Of a stretch of 64,000 bases of DNA, positions 46,413 through 57,338 are shown one piece after another. The stretch is from contig JAESUZ010000446.1 in the NCBI GenBank assembly GCA_017311185.1, positions 620,001 to 684,000 on the forward strand, in the 5' to 3' direction. Each line of letters begins with the position of its first letter. Position 1 is the stretch's first letter. The notes beneath the pieces were generated by a model that saw only the letters and a program-made list of their open reading frames with translations, made no database searches and had not been told where the DNA came from. The position numbers were made by a program, and so were the translations under genes. Source of the stretch: Proteles cristata cristata. Lineage: Eukaryota; Chordata; Mammalia; Carnivora; Hyaenidae.

Positions 46413-47244
46413 TTGCATCTACCACCTGATGTCTCAGCCTTAGTTTCTGCACCTTTAAATAGATATTAACATCCAAAATTTCCTTTTGGTGGACTAAATC
46501 AGATCATTTGCAGCCATTTAAAATAGCACTGACCCCCTGTGGCACCGCATAAGATAAAAAGAATTTTGTCTGTATGTTTAACTTTTCATCTAGACATTCT
46601 GGGATCATCATGGATAAAACCCATTTTAACTAAGAACCTCAACAAAAATCCTGAAGTCCCTGAGTGATAATAATCTTTAATCCAATGAAATTTGTCCAAA
46701 CAATGAGGTTAGCTGTAAATTCTACATTTAAAAGAACATTTTGCGAGTGAAGATTGTATGTATTTTTCAAACAGCTCAAAGATTCTTTTCTCCATTTATT
46801 TCCACATTATTTGGGTTTTTTTCACACATTCAGAAGCAGAGAAAGTTATCACTCCAACATAGGTCTTTCCTGTCTCATAAATACCACAGTAAGGATTAAC
46901 AATTTGTCAAAAAGTTCTTTATAAAAATGTGAACCATGTTTTAGGATGTGGTTCAGGTGACAACCATTTTGTAGCGAAAGCCAGTCTGAAAAAAATGGAA
47001 CCATTCTTTAGCCATTATTTTTATATTTTCTTCGTTTACAATTTTTGGACATTACAGCTGGTTTCTGCATCTATTGTCCCACATCATACACAGATGGAGA
47101 GATGAATGAGAAAGACTGAAGATGTTCTACTTTACAAAAGTCTAAGAGTTTAAAAACCCAGGCAGGAGACACTCAATTCTCAGGACCAACATAAAAGAAA
47201 AGATCTTACATCCCCAAACTCTACCGAGAGGCCTCAAAAAAACC

Positions 47245-47342
47245 TAGTGATTCTCAACATCGGCTCAAGTGAGAATCATCTGAAGAGCTATAAAAATACC
47301 GTTGCCTCAGCCTCACCCCAGACTAATTAAATCACATTTGTG
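47245..47342 (+). mobile_element. MER5A-like hAT DNA transposon fragment
   Basis: Ordered matches: gtgattctcaacatcggctc, gagaatcatctgaagagcta, aaaataccgttgcctcagcc, caccccagactaattaaatc. Confidence 0.82.
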
Positions 47343-47440
47343 CCTTCATAAACTAGCCCAGATTGATCATTTCAGACAATTATAGCGTCAGTGCTCAAAA
47401 CCTTTGTTATCACATAGAATTTTCCGTCTGTGACTATAGT

Positions 47441-47872
47441 GGGTTGAACAGTACTCCCCTCCCCCGAATTCATATCCACGCCGAACTGCAGAATGGGACC
47501 TTATTTGAAAACAGGGTCTTTGCAGATGAGATTAGTCAAGGATTGCTATGAGCTCGTATGGACGAGGTGGATATAGATGCAATGACTGATGTCCTTATAA
47601 GAATAGCAGAAGACACAGAGACACACAGAGAGAAGAAGGCCACTGGAGTCAAAGGCAAGGATTGAGTGATGCAGTCAAAAGCCAAGAAACACCTCGAGGC
47701 CACCAGAGCTGGAAGAGGTGAAAAGCTGCTCCTTCTGGAGGGGTCATGGCCTTGTAGACACCTTGACTTTGGGTGGATAGCCTCCAGGACTGTGGAAGTT
47801 TCTGTTGCATGAAGCCACCCTTTTTGCAGTACTCTGTTACAGCAGCCCCAGGACACTAATACAGCAAACTCC
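47441..47872 (+). mobile_element. MaLR LTR (MLT1/MST-like), near complete
   Basis: Ordered matches to an old mammalian LTR: gtgggttgaacagtactccc, gaccttatttgaaaacaggg, tctttgcagatgagattagt, gatgtccttataagaatagc, ctccaggactgtggaagttt and tctgttacagcagccccagg, ending actaataca. No internal region follows, so it is probably a solo LTR. Confidence 0.82.
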
Positions 47873-47995
47873 TCCTCAGTTTTGGATTCCAGAAAATACT
47901 ACTGAGGAAGGCAATTCTTAACTTCAGTGGACATATGAATCATACTGTGAACATGGGCTCTTTCTGAATATGAAAATATTATGCAATCTCACAGT

Positions 47996-48210
47996 CTGTG
48001 GGAATCCAAAATTAGGGTAGGTGTTGAACCCCTGACCTTTCACCTTCCATATTGTCCTTTCTTCAAGACTGAAGCTTGAGTGGCTACATCCCAGGCCTCT
48101 CCCCTCTCCCAACACTGACCTTCCCGGTGGACTAGAAAGAAGTGAATGTTAACAGCATCATAATCCTTCAAAGTTGAATCCAAGTGTGCCATGACCGGGC
48201 CCTCTTGGCT
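47996..48210 (+). repeat. 215-bp tandem duplication, copy 1
   Basis: Runs from ctgtgggaatccaaaattag to gaccgggccctcttggct and is followed head-to-tail by an identical copy. Base-by-base reading finds no difference between the copies. Confidence 0.97.
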
Positions 48211-48425
48211 CTGTGGGAATCCAAAATTAGGGTAGGTGTTGAACCCCTGACCTTTCACCTTCCATATTGTCCTTTCTTCAAGACTGAAGCTTGAGTGGCT
48301 ACATCCCAGGCCTCTCCCCTCTCCCAACACTGACCTTCCCGGTGGACTAGAAAGAAGTGAATGTTAACAGCATCATAATCCTTCAAAGTTGAATCCAAGT
48401 GTGCCATGACCGGGCCCTCTTGGCT
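48211..48425 (+). repeat. 215-bp tandem duplication, copy 2
   Basis: Identical to 47996-48210. The outer breakpoints share at most one or two bases (t before, c after), so this is not an LTR or a microsatellite-mediated repeat. The unit itself is not a recognised transposon. Confidence 0.97.
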
Positions 48426-48718
48426 CATGATCTTTATCCCTTTATTAACTATGGATCTCATGAAAGAAGAACTCATTTTCTTTTAGAATACCAAGTCTCA
48501 AGGGCCTTTGGGTATGGGTCAGCATCCCTTCATTATGCTAAAAGACTGAATTGCGGTATGAATTGTCAAGACAGGATGTAACAAGTAGGGGCAGAGGGAC
48601 TAGTGTGTACATTCCCTAGACTGCTGCTTCTCAAGTCTAGTACACTTATATATGTAACTATAACAGTATTTTGGGGGAAAAAAATCCCCTTGGTATTTGC
48701 AAGGCACTCTGGTATTTT

Positions 48719-48899
48719 TTTTATTCTATTTTTGAGAGAACGCAAGTAGGGGAAGGGCAGAGACAGAAAAGGACAGAGGATCTGAAGTAGACTCTACACT
48801 GACAGTGAGCCTGATGTGGGGCTTGAACCCATGAACCGCAAGATCATGACCTGAGCTGAGGTTGGATGCTCAACTGACTGAGCCACCCAGGCACCCCAT
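48719..48899 (-). mobile_element. Carnivore SINE, older type, short body
   Basis: Minus-strand copy with a shortened body (gtagactctacactgacagt). The target-site duplication ggcactctggtatttt is perfect over 16 bases (48703-48718 and 48900-48915), which is surprising for a diverged copy. Confidence 0.95.
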
Positions 48900-48915
48900 G
48901 GCACTCTGGTATTTT

Positions 48916-49479
48916 ATACTCTCTCTTTTTAGTCTGACATTGATGCACTACATTGATTTCATGCCCCACATGAGAGTCAAATTCTCAGCTGAAGAGATGC
49001 CTAACAGGGGGATTTGATCACGGAAGGGGCATTAGATAATACCAAGGATCGTGGTTCTTTGGGTTGCTGTGATAATGGCGCCGTGGTTCTCCAAAAGAGA
49101 ACACTTATTTATCAGAAACACAATGAGACACAAATCTGGACTCATTTCCTTCTCCGTGTTGGGGGTCCTGACAAGCTTGGCTCAGAGAGTGGGCTGATCA
49201 GCAGTGGGACTGCTGGGTGTTGGGCTGACGCTGGCATTCTTTCCAGGTGAGGCTGGTCCCCAGAATTTGTTTTAAAATACCTCAGCTAAGGGCAGAAGAG
49301 GGAGCGAGATGGTAAGTATTCTCGTTGGCATCCTTATATTTCCTTGGAAAAGAATTTCATTTGAACGTGGTAAAAAACAACAACAACAACAAAAAACCCA
49401 AAAGAAAACAATCACGACAACTCACTTTAAGCAATGTTTCCATCCAGAATACCATCACCCTGCTTATTAGATGTGGAGC
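48916..49479. other. Unique sequence, no gene seen
   Basis: Contains a short (CAA)n run at about 49376-49392. No repeat family or exon recognised. Confidence 0.55.
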
Positions 49480-49685
49480 TAAAACATACTGAGCATTTAT
49501 TGTGTGGCAGTCCCTGGGCAATGAGGTTTATATAAATTATCCTTATGGAGCAGTTACACTCAGAAATTACAGACAGGTAAGCTGAGACACAGAGAGTTTT
49601 GTGTTTCTTTAAGTAATTTCTCAAGGTCACAAATCTACTTAGTAATGGAGCCAGACTGAGATCCCAGGAAGACAGCCTGATGCCT
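49480..49685 (-). mobile_element. MIR element
   Basis: Antisense MIR: gagcatttattgtgtggcag, ttacagacaggtaagctgag, gtaatttctcaaggtcacaa, gtaatggagccagactgaga. Confidence 0.85.
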
Positions 49686-49898
49686 AAGGTCCTCCTATCG
49701 GTAAGTACAGATCCCTTGTCCCCAGATCAGAGGGCCCATGAGAAAGTGCTCTTGACCACTGGGTCCGAGTTGACTTGGAATTCAGAAACACGCCACACAA
49801 AGATGATACAAAGCACTAACACAGTACTTAATGTTGCACAAATATTGTTTAATTTAGTCTGCATAAAGACCCCTATGTGCTCGCTGAGGGCTTTGGGA

Positions 49899-49920
49899 CT
49901 ATAAAACGGCTATAAAACGG
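49899..49920. repeat. 11-bp tandem duplication
   Basis: ctataaaacgg occurs twice head to tail. Confidence 0.95.
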
Positions 49921-50827
49921 GTGAATCAAGGGTGCTAAGAGGAGCCTACAGTCATGAAAACATAACTGCCATTGGTGAATAAATCCTGAACAATCGCTAC
50001 AAGGGACAGGGGCAGAACAGAGTTCCCATGAAAAGAATCAGAGTTGGGTAAACTAACAAAGGCATAAGCAAAGAAAACACCCAAAGGAAAGTCAAGAGCA
50101 TAGGGGGGGCCAGATGTGGTAACTCTGTGGAAAGCACGCAGGGAGACCAGGCCATGGAAGGAAGAAGATCCCCAAAGGACTGGGAATCTGAATGTCACTT
50201 CACTGTCTCTTAGATTTAAGATACACAATAGAATCAGCATCTCTCAGGAAAAAAATAAGAAAAAGCCTTTAAGGATGGAAAGGAAATCCTTCAAGGAACA
50301 ATCAAATCATGTGATCAAATAAGGAAGAAAGAAGCCTTCTAAATGCTTCCCAGTTGTCAAACCAGCTTCTGAGATTTGATGCTAATAAAATTTTAAAAAC
50401 CTAGGGACCATAAACAAAACTAAAAATCCATCAAAAGACTTGGGGAAAATGTTTTTCATACATGTGGTTTGGTTGGGAGGAGGAAACAGCACAGCACAGC
50501 TAATCCATTTCCTCACCGGCCGTCTTGAGAGCAGGGACCCCATTACCCTAGTCACAGCCCCGGGACCCAGTACAGTGTGGGTGCACATTGGATCCCAGTA
50601 AATGTCTGTTTTTGCACAAGTAGAACTAGTCAAGGCAAAGTAATACAGAACTCAAAGGATGACCAATTATATCATTAAATGATCAGCAGCTCACTGGATA
50701 GTAGGGTGGATTTTTTGAGATGCCCAAAGTTTCTCATGTCCTGGGGTCAATGTTGCTGATGTTTGTCCAACTCTTTATGGTATTTTTTATAAGAGTGCCT
50801 GCTTATCAATCTACTAACTGCCTCTCA

Positions 50828-50851
50828 ACACACACGCACACCCACACACAG

Positions 50852-50904
<53 letters not shown>
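50828..50904. repeat. Compound (CA)n(GA)n microsatellite
   Basis: Imperfect CA units to 50880 pass directly into about 12 GA units. Confidence 0.97.
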
Positions 50905-53170
50905 AGCATTGCAAAACACACACAACTCTGACTGGCAGCATTTTTATCTGCAACATGGAGTTTTAAGATTTACATATATTTTAAAGTCTTTTTCTTCTAT
51001 GGGAGTCAAACACTTGGACTTTTCCCCCATCTCCTCATCTACCTGAGACACTGAGGTTGGTGGCTCCTGGTGCATCACAAAAGTATCAGCTTAAAAAAAA
51101 AACTGAGCCCCTGGTTAAAGGGATGCACTCAACCTTTCCTTCTGGGAGCCTTTCAGAGTGGGTATCTCATAGGTCTCATGGCACATCGGGTGAGCCAGAG
51201 CCTCAGTGAGAAAAGCTATGGGGCTCAAAGTAATTGTCTCAAAGACAATGCACACAGGGGTCAGGCTGGGAGGCCCCTGGCCCTGACCCTTCTGTCCTAG
51301 ACCCCCCCCTGCCATGGGTCCTACCACTAATGAACACCTCTTCAACGGATACCTCCACCATTTTCACTCCCTTCCGGAACTAACATAACTTCTCATGGAT
51401 AGGCATGCCTTCCTGCCCCCGAGCATTAACAACTATTCCAACAGAAGTCTGGTCTCTCATTTACTGTGTTCCTTGTTCATCTCTTTGTGTTTACGTGGCC
51501 TTTCCAATGGTGGGTCTTTGGCCTGGGCTTCCTCAGCTATGTCATGATGCAGTCTAAATGGGTGACAGTGCCCAGGGACGATCCCCTTGAGCTGGGGATT
51601 GAAAACCCTGAGGCCAACGAAAACATCAACAAAAACCTTAAAGTCCTCGGGGGATGATGCAGGCTAAGCCAATTCATACTATAGAGAAATATAGGTCAGA
51701 AAGGTATTTTACCTTGAAATATTTTGTCCACTTGTGTTCACTGGACACATGGCTTGCGGGTGTAGTGTTTTTCTCCATTATCTGAGGGTTTTTATGTTGT
51801 AAAACCAAAGTTTCTATCCTGGAGGAAAGATGAAGTGTCTGGTAAAAGGTACAAGGTGGCAGTGACCTTGGTGAGTAGGAAAAACCCTCCTTCACCACCT
51901 TCCCAACAACAAAGAGTTCACCATCTGTGGCTGCTTTGCCTCTCCAAAAGACATGTGATTTTCCTTAGTATCAGCCAATCAACTCTTACATTCTCCTATT
52001 TTTCTGAGGAATAAATATTGATGCTTTTCAATGTGTGTGCAATAAAAATATTAAATATACATATACCTATGCTGTGACTTTGGGCCATTTTTTCTTTCTC
52101 TCGAAAATGGCACAAAATATAAATGATTCATTTCACAGAGGACTTAGCTCTAAACGTATCCCTAAATGTCCTGATCTTTCAGTGCAACAACATTGGGGTA
52201 TTTGGTGGTGATAAATTATTAACGATGCCTCGGTCAGGAAAATGTCAGTGCCTCTTTCCTGAAGTGACATTATTCTGTTAAGAATAAGATTGTCAAAAGA
52301 GAGTGGAAAGACAGCAAGAGTTAAGGAAAACATCATTGAATTTTGTTAATGTCACAAGTTTCCTCAAGTTCAAGAGGTTGATTTCTAAATGGATGTTTGT
52401 ACAGAAGTGTCCAAATATCTGTAAGGATCAGAAAAAACAGTAGTGAGTGCAAAGGGCACTTAGAGATGTATAGAAGGGCAAAGCAAAGGTTGGTTTCTAG
52501 AACTACTTGCTACTAAAGTTAAGGACCAACGAGATATTAAGCACAGTCACTTACAGGCGAGGGCCACCCAGCATGGGCTCAAATGTACTCTGTCCAAAGA
52601 TCTTAAAAGAGAATTACCATCGACCGCATTCAATCTATGGCAGATTATCATCCATCAAAGATTGTTACGTAACAACAGTGTCGTGGCTGGTGTCTACACG
52701 GCTCAGGTTACAAAACATGGGGCCCGAGGCTGGGGTCTCCTGGGGAAAGTTATCCATATTCATCAAACAAGTGGTGCCAAATTCAGTGCAGCACTGGATG
52801 TCTGAAAATAAGATGCAATAAGAGCCCAGGGAAGAGAAAGAACAAGGCAGGCGGGAGCGATCTGGGAACACAGCTGGCCCCAGGGCCGAGACCGAAGGAC
52901 AGGGAATGATTGGGAAGGAGAAGGGCAAATCTGGGTGTTTTTTTTTTTAATTGTGGGGGGAAAAAGCACATAAAATATCATTTCTCGTCTTAACCATTTT
53001 AAGTGTACAGTACAGCAGTGTGTTAACCATATGTGTCTTGCTCTGCAACAGAACTCTAACTTTTCATCTTGTAAAACTAAAGCTATACCCATTGGCCATC
53101 TCTCCATTTCCCTCTGCTCAGCCCCCTGCAAACGCTGTTCTACTGTTTGTCTCTATGAATACGACTACTT

Positions 53171-53358
53171 TCTTTTTTTTAATCTTTTTTTAAAGTTTAC
53201 TTATTTATTTTGAGAGAGAGAGAGAATCTCAAGCAGCCTCCTCACAGTCAGCATAGAGCCTGACGTGGGGCTCAATCCCATGAACCAAACTGTGGAATCA
53301 TGAGCTGAGCTGAAATCAAGAGTTGGACACTTAACTGACTGAGCCACCCAGGTGCCCT
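53171..53358 (-). mobile_element. Carnivore SINE, older type
   Basis: Minus-strand copy with body gagaatctcaagcagcctcc and head ending gagccacccaggtgccc. It has no duplication of its own in the flanks and shares the outer one with the next SINE. Confidence 0.93.
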
Positions 53359-53365
53359 ATAAAGT

Positions 53366-53504
53366 AATTTTATTATTATTTGAGAGAGTGAGAGACAGAG
53401 ACAGAACGACAGAGAGAGTGGGCTGGATCCCATGACCCAGGGATCATGACCTGTGCCAAAATCAGGAGTCAGATGTTCAACCTACTGAGCCCCTAAGGCG
53501 CCCC
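53366..53504 (-). mobile_element. Carnivore SINE, body-deleted
   Basis: Minus-strand copy reduced to head and part of the CT tract (gagagagtgggctggatccc ... gagcccctaaggcgcccc). tgaatatggctactt at 53505-53519 pairs with tgaatacgactactt at 53156-53170, left of the neighbouring SINE. Confidence 0.92.
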
Positions 53505-53841
53505 TGAATATGGCTACTTCAGACACCTCACATAAGTGGAAACACACAATATTTGCCCTTTTGTGACGGCCACATTCCACTTAGCATCATGTCCTCCAGG
53601 TCCATCCATGCTACAGCACATGGTGAGATTTCCTTCCTTTTTTAAGGCACAACAATATTCCAGTATAGGCTACACTTTCTGTATCCATCCATGTGTTGGT
53701 GAGCATTCAGCTTATTTCCACGGCTTGCCTATTATTCATAATAGTGAATAATGCTGCTACGCACATGGGTGTGCAGAGATCTCTTTGAGATTTGTTTTCA
53801 ATACTTTGGGGCATGTTTCCAGAGTGGGATTGCTGGATCTT

Positions 53842-54057
53842 TTTTTTTTTTTAATGTTTTATTTATTTCTAGGAGAGAGAGAGAGAGAGACAGCGTGAGC
53901 AGGGGAGGGTCAGAGAGAGAGGGAGTCACAGACTGAAACAGGCTCTCTGAGCTGGCAGTCAGCACAGAGCCCGACGCGGGGCCTGAACCCACGAACCGCG
54001 AGATCATGACCTAAGCGAAAGTCGGACGCTTAACCGACTAAGCCACCCAGGCGCCCC
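53842..54057 (-). mobile_element. Feline SINE, young subfamily
   Basis: All four young marks are present, with a short deletion in the body (aggctctctgagctgg). The perfect 11-bp duplication tgctggatctt lies at 53831-53841 and 54058-54068, inside the old L1. Confidence 0.97.
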
Positions 54058-54486
54058 TGCTGGATCTTATGATAATTCTGTTTTTAATTTTTTGAGGAGC
54101 TTTGAAAAGGAGCAAAAGTTTTGGGAAAGACGGCTCTGTTTTTTGTGCCATCAGGTGTGCGTGATGGCCAGTGGCTGGACCGGAGGATCAGAGAGGACTC
54201 CAAGAGCTGGACACAAGCTGGACAGGTATGAAGGAGCAAACTTGCAAATCTCCCAGAAAACAGGCAGAGCGAGCGCTGGGTGAGACCCGGCAGCTTTGTG
54301 CTGGGATATGCGTGGCAAAGTGACATATCGATGAATTCGTCAGTTCATTTATCAAGCGCATGTTGTATGCCTTCCATGTGCACACGGCTATTCCGGGTGC
54401 TGGGGGACCTGGTGTGAACAGTACCAATGAAGCGCTTCCCATAAACTTCAATTCTAGTGGAGGAAAAAGACGGTACATGAGGAATT

Positions 54487-54522
<36 letters not shown>
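54487..54522. repeat. (TG)n microsatellite
   Basis: About 16 TG units with one TA interruption at the start. Confidence 0.96.
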
Positions 54523-54524
<2 letters not shown>

Positions 54525-54816
54525 ACATGTGCACATGTGTGTAAAACTAGCCAGGATGATGAGTGCTGGGAAGAAAACCGAAGCAGCATAAGGTGGGGAG
54601 AGAGGGCGAGGGTTTAAATAGGTGGAGGTCAAGGCAAGCCCTGAACAGACACTGGAAGGAAGCGAGAGAACAAGCCTGATGGAAATCTAAAGTTAAATCA
54701 TTCCAAGCAGGAGCAAACGGCACGAGGTAAGACTATGCAGGTGTGCTGAGGGAGTGGCAGTATAGACCACGGGGGCAAAGCCAGGAGGCAGGGGCAGATC
54801 AAGAAGGGTTGACAGG

Positions 54817-55046
54817 GGTGGGGCAGGGGTGCCGGGGTGGCTCGGTCAGTTAAGCATCCACTCTTGGTTTCAGCTCAGGTCATGATCTCACAGTTTGTGA
54901 GTTCGAGCCCCATGTCAAGTTCTGTGCTGACAGCACAGAGCCTGCTTGGGGTTCTTTCTCTCTCTCTCCTTTTCTCTCTCTCACCCCTCCTCCACTCACT
55001 CTCTATGTCTCTCAGGTAAACAAATAAATAAGCTTTAAAAAATAAA
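54817..55046 (+). mobile_element. Carnivore SINE, older type
   Basis: Plus-strand copy with head gggtggctcggtcagttaag after a short G-rich lead, B box agttcgagcccc and tail aaacaaataaataagc. The duplication agaagggttgacagg (54802-54816) / agaagggctgacagg (55047-55061) has one change. Confidence 0.96.
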
Positions 55047-55500
55047 AGAAGGGCTGACAGGCTGTCAGACCATCATGAGGGCTCAGGCTTTTGGCCCGTG
55101 TGAGGGGAAGGCATTTCAGAAGGACCGTTCTGGCTGCTGCACGGGGCACAGACAGGAAGGGAGCGGGTGTGAGATGAGAGCGTCCAGTTAGGCCGCGGTC
55201 ATAGACCAGGCATGGGAACGTAGTTCGGACTCAGGTGATATCCCCGGATCACATATCCACGAGAAACTGTCGCATCGTGGCTGTGCGTATAAAGAAGGGC
55301 CGACGGGATTTACTGATGAGTTGGAGGTAGAAGGGGAGAAGTTCTCACACGACTCCCAAGCCTTTAGCCTGAGTGACTACAAGGTTGGCACTGCAGTCAC
55401 TGAAGAGTGAAACACTGATCGGGGAGGAAGCTGGTCTTTTTGTGGGCGATCAGGTGTTTCAGAAACGGTGAGATTTGCAGGAGAGATTGCAGTTTCAACG

Positions 55501-57072
55501 GGAGCCTGGATGTGGAGACCGCACTACCCCATCCGCAGCACGGTGGCAAGCTGCGGGGACAAGGTGACCGGAGGCGACGGGGGCCCCTGCAGGCTGCTCT
55601 CGGGGAAAACGACAATCCTTCCTGACAGATCGAAATAGCCGTTAATGAGATCTCGGAGGCTCCAGATCAGAGATGGGAAGAGGTGCAGGATGATAGGGGT
55701 TAGGTCTTTTGCGCAACTGCACCTTTCCCCGGTCCCGTTGCTATATGAATCCAGGGATCCCATTTCTAAAATTCAAACCCATGTAACTGTTCTGATGAGG
55801 CTTCCGTATGTTGGCAAGACTCAGCAACAAGACTGTGTTGTCGTTGCTGGACTGGAGGGCTGCATATATTTGAAGCTTGCATTTTCCCCAAAGTACCCGA
55901 TAAATGCAGACTCACAAATGCACGTTTTCAAGAGCCTTTCGCCTTTCCACTTCAGCTCTTCCAAATGAAGAAAAGGCTTCGTTGTGCCGATCAGGTCTCA
56001 GGGCTGAGGGGAGCAGGACCCTTTCGCAATAAGAGTATTGAACAAAGGAGGAAATACTCTTGGACGAAGTATCAGTGAGGCGGGTATAAGCGTTTGTCAA
56101 AACACACTGAGTTGGGGGCGTGAGACGTGCAGCTACGGACAAAAATGCTTGGAAAGGGGCGATATTTATGAGAAGTGACGCATCTCCCCTCATGGTATGG
56201 ACGTGCTGAGAGGGACAGCTCGAACAGGGAAGAAGATCAGGGGATGAGCAATGGCAAGTCCTGTTTCAAGTCCGTACATGGTACCGGTGGGTACGCACCT
56301 TCAGTACTGCTCACCCCAACCCCTGCAGCCAGGTAGCACCCCCTCTCTCTGCAGCACCAGACAAGAGGGTTCCTGTCTGAATGAATGAATGAATGAATGA
56401 ATGAATGAATGAATGTAAGATGCTTGGGACTCAGGGACACTAGGCAGAGCCGGCAGTAGCATTAGACAGGCTGAAAACAAAGGTGAAGTGAAAACTCCAC
56501 CCTGAGATTTAGGACTCCGGCCTTAGCCCCTCATTTTGCTCCCAGACACTTGCAGCCAGGCGGGAATGGTGGCCTGCAGAGCCGCTGGCTGCCTCCAGGG
56601 AGCACACCGGTCCTGTCTGCTTCCTCTACGATGGCATATTCCTCCTCAACTAGGGACAAAAGAAAGAAAGAGGAAGGCATGGGATGGAGGAAACAGGACC
56701 CCAGGATGGAAAGTCCCAGGGACCCAGCTCTGTGCCAGGCTTCGAAGGCACACTGGGACAGAAGACAGGGAGCCCGGAAGACACCCCCGGTGGGTGGAGA
56801 GCGGCAGGTGGAGAGGGTGGACGGCAGAACGGAACTGATGGATTGTGGGGAGCTGTGTTCGAGCATCTGGCAAGGTTATTAGTAGGCATGTGCCAGATGT
56901 GTTAGAGCATCTGGAAGGAGTTAGTGATAAGTACATAAGAAACTCGGCAAATGGAAAAATGAGGCCGTAATTCCAAGAATAACAAAAAGTGGCATAAGAT
57001 GGGAAATGCAATCACATTATGCTTCTTGACTCATTAGTGAAAATCCTTATATAGAGTTCTTTTGTTGACTGA
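55501..57072. other. Unique sequence, no gene seen
   Basis: Contains a (GAAT)n microsatellite. Overlapping frames of 100-121 codons on both strands at 56531-57011 cancel one another as evidence and none is recognisable. Confidence 0.55.
56378..56415. repeat. (GAAT)n microsatellite
   Basis: Nine to ten tetranucleotide units are directly visible. Confidence 0.97.
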
Positions 57073-57085
57073 CATAGCCACTGTT

Positions 57086-57325
57086 GTTTTTTTAAATTTT
57101 TTTCTTTCTTTTTTATTTCTAGGAGAGAGAGAGAGAGAGAGCGGAGGGTCAGAGAGAGAGGGAGTCACAGACTGAAACAGGCTCCAGGCTCTGAGCTGGC
57201 AGTCAGCACAGAGCCCGACGCGGGGCTCGAACCCACGAACCGCGAGATCATGACCCAGGAACCACGAGATCATGACCTAAGCGAAAGTCGGACGCTGAAC
57301 CGACTAAGCCACCCACGCGCCCTGT
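57086..57325 (-). mobile_element. Feline SINE, young subfamily, with internal duplication
   Basis: Minus-strand copy with all young marks. About 22 bp spanning gaaccgcgagatcatgacc (57237 onward) is repeated as gaaccacgagatcatgacc (57259 onward), between the A and B boxes. The duplication catagccactgtt flanks it at 57073-57085 and 57326-57338. Confidence 0.97.
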
Positions 57326-57338
57326 CATAGCCACTGTT

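Larger units (their letters stand above)
43431..47244. other. SINE-free unique region with an inverted repeat
   Basis: The longest stretch without a SINE in the right half. Words at 44095-44180 loosely resemble sense L2, and 46425-46475 resembles a MIR core (gtctcagccttagtttctgc). Both are too weak for separate calls. It contains a 52-bp inverted repeat, and no exon is supported. Confidence 0.5.
49686..52937. other. Unique sequence, no gene seen
   Basis: Over 3 kb with only simple repeats: an 11-bp tandem duplication (ctataaaacgg twice, 49899-49920) and a compound microsatellite. An open frame at 51430-51657 with a hydrophobic stretch and an acidic C-terminus is not a recognised protein. Confidence 0.5.
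52938..54115 (-). mobile_element. Old L1 (L1M-type) 3' end, split by three SINEs
   Basis: Antisense L1 in order: T-rich end, cttaaccattttaagtgtac, agccccctgcaaacgctgtt, gtctctatgaatacgactac, then after two SINEs cacataagtggaaacacaca, cacttagcatcatgtcctcc, ccatccatgtgttggtgagc, gtgaataatgctgctacgca and gagtgggattgctggatct, resuming after a third SINE as tatgataattctgtttttaa. Too diverged for any coding capacity. Confidence 0.85.
54335..55500 (-). mobile_element. L2 LINE, about 1.2 kb, split by a SINE
   Basis: Antisense L2 in order: cagttcatttatcaagcgca, ctattccgggtgctggggga, aaacttcaattctagtggag, then agccaggatgatgagtgctg, ttggcccgtgtgaggggaag, ccgttctggctgctgcacgg, and gagttggaggtagaagggga. 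A (TG)n run and a SINE interrupt it. Highly diverged; no coding capacity. Confidence 0.72.

Noticed and set aside
41338..47872. Complete endogenous retrovirus between two MaLR LTRs (41338 and 47441)
   Set aside because: The two LTRs belong to different subtypes, and the sequence between them holds SINEs and unique DNA with no gag, pol or primer-binding site.
47996..48425. CRISPR array or satellite
   Set aside because: Only two units, 215 bp each, with no spacers and a mammalian context.
56531..57011. Overlapping 100-121 codon frames as an exon
   Set aside because: Open on both strands in several frames at once, which is a composition effect.
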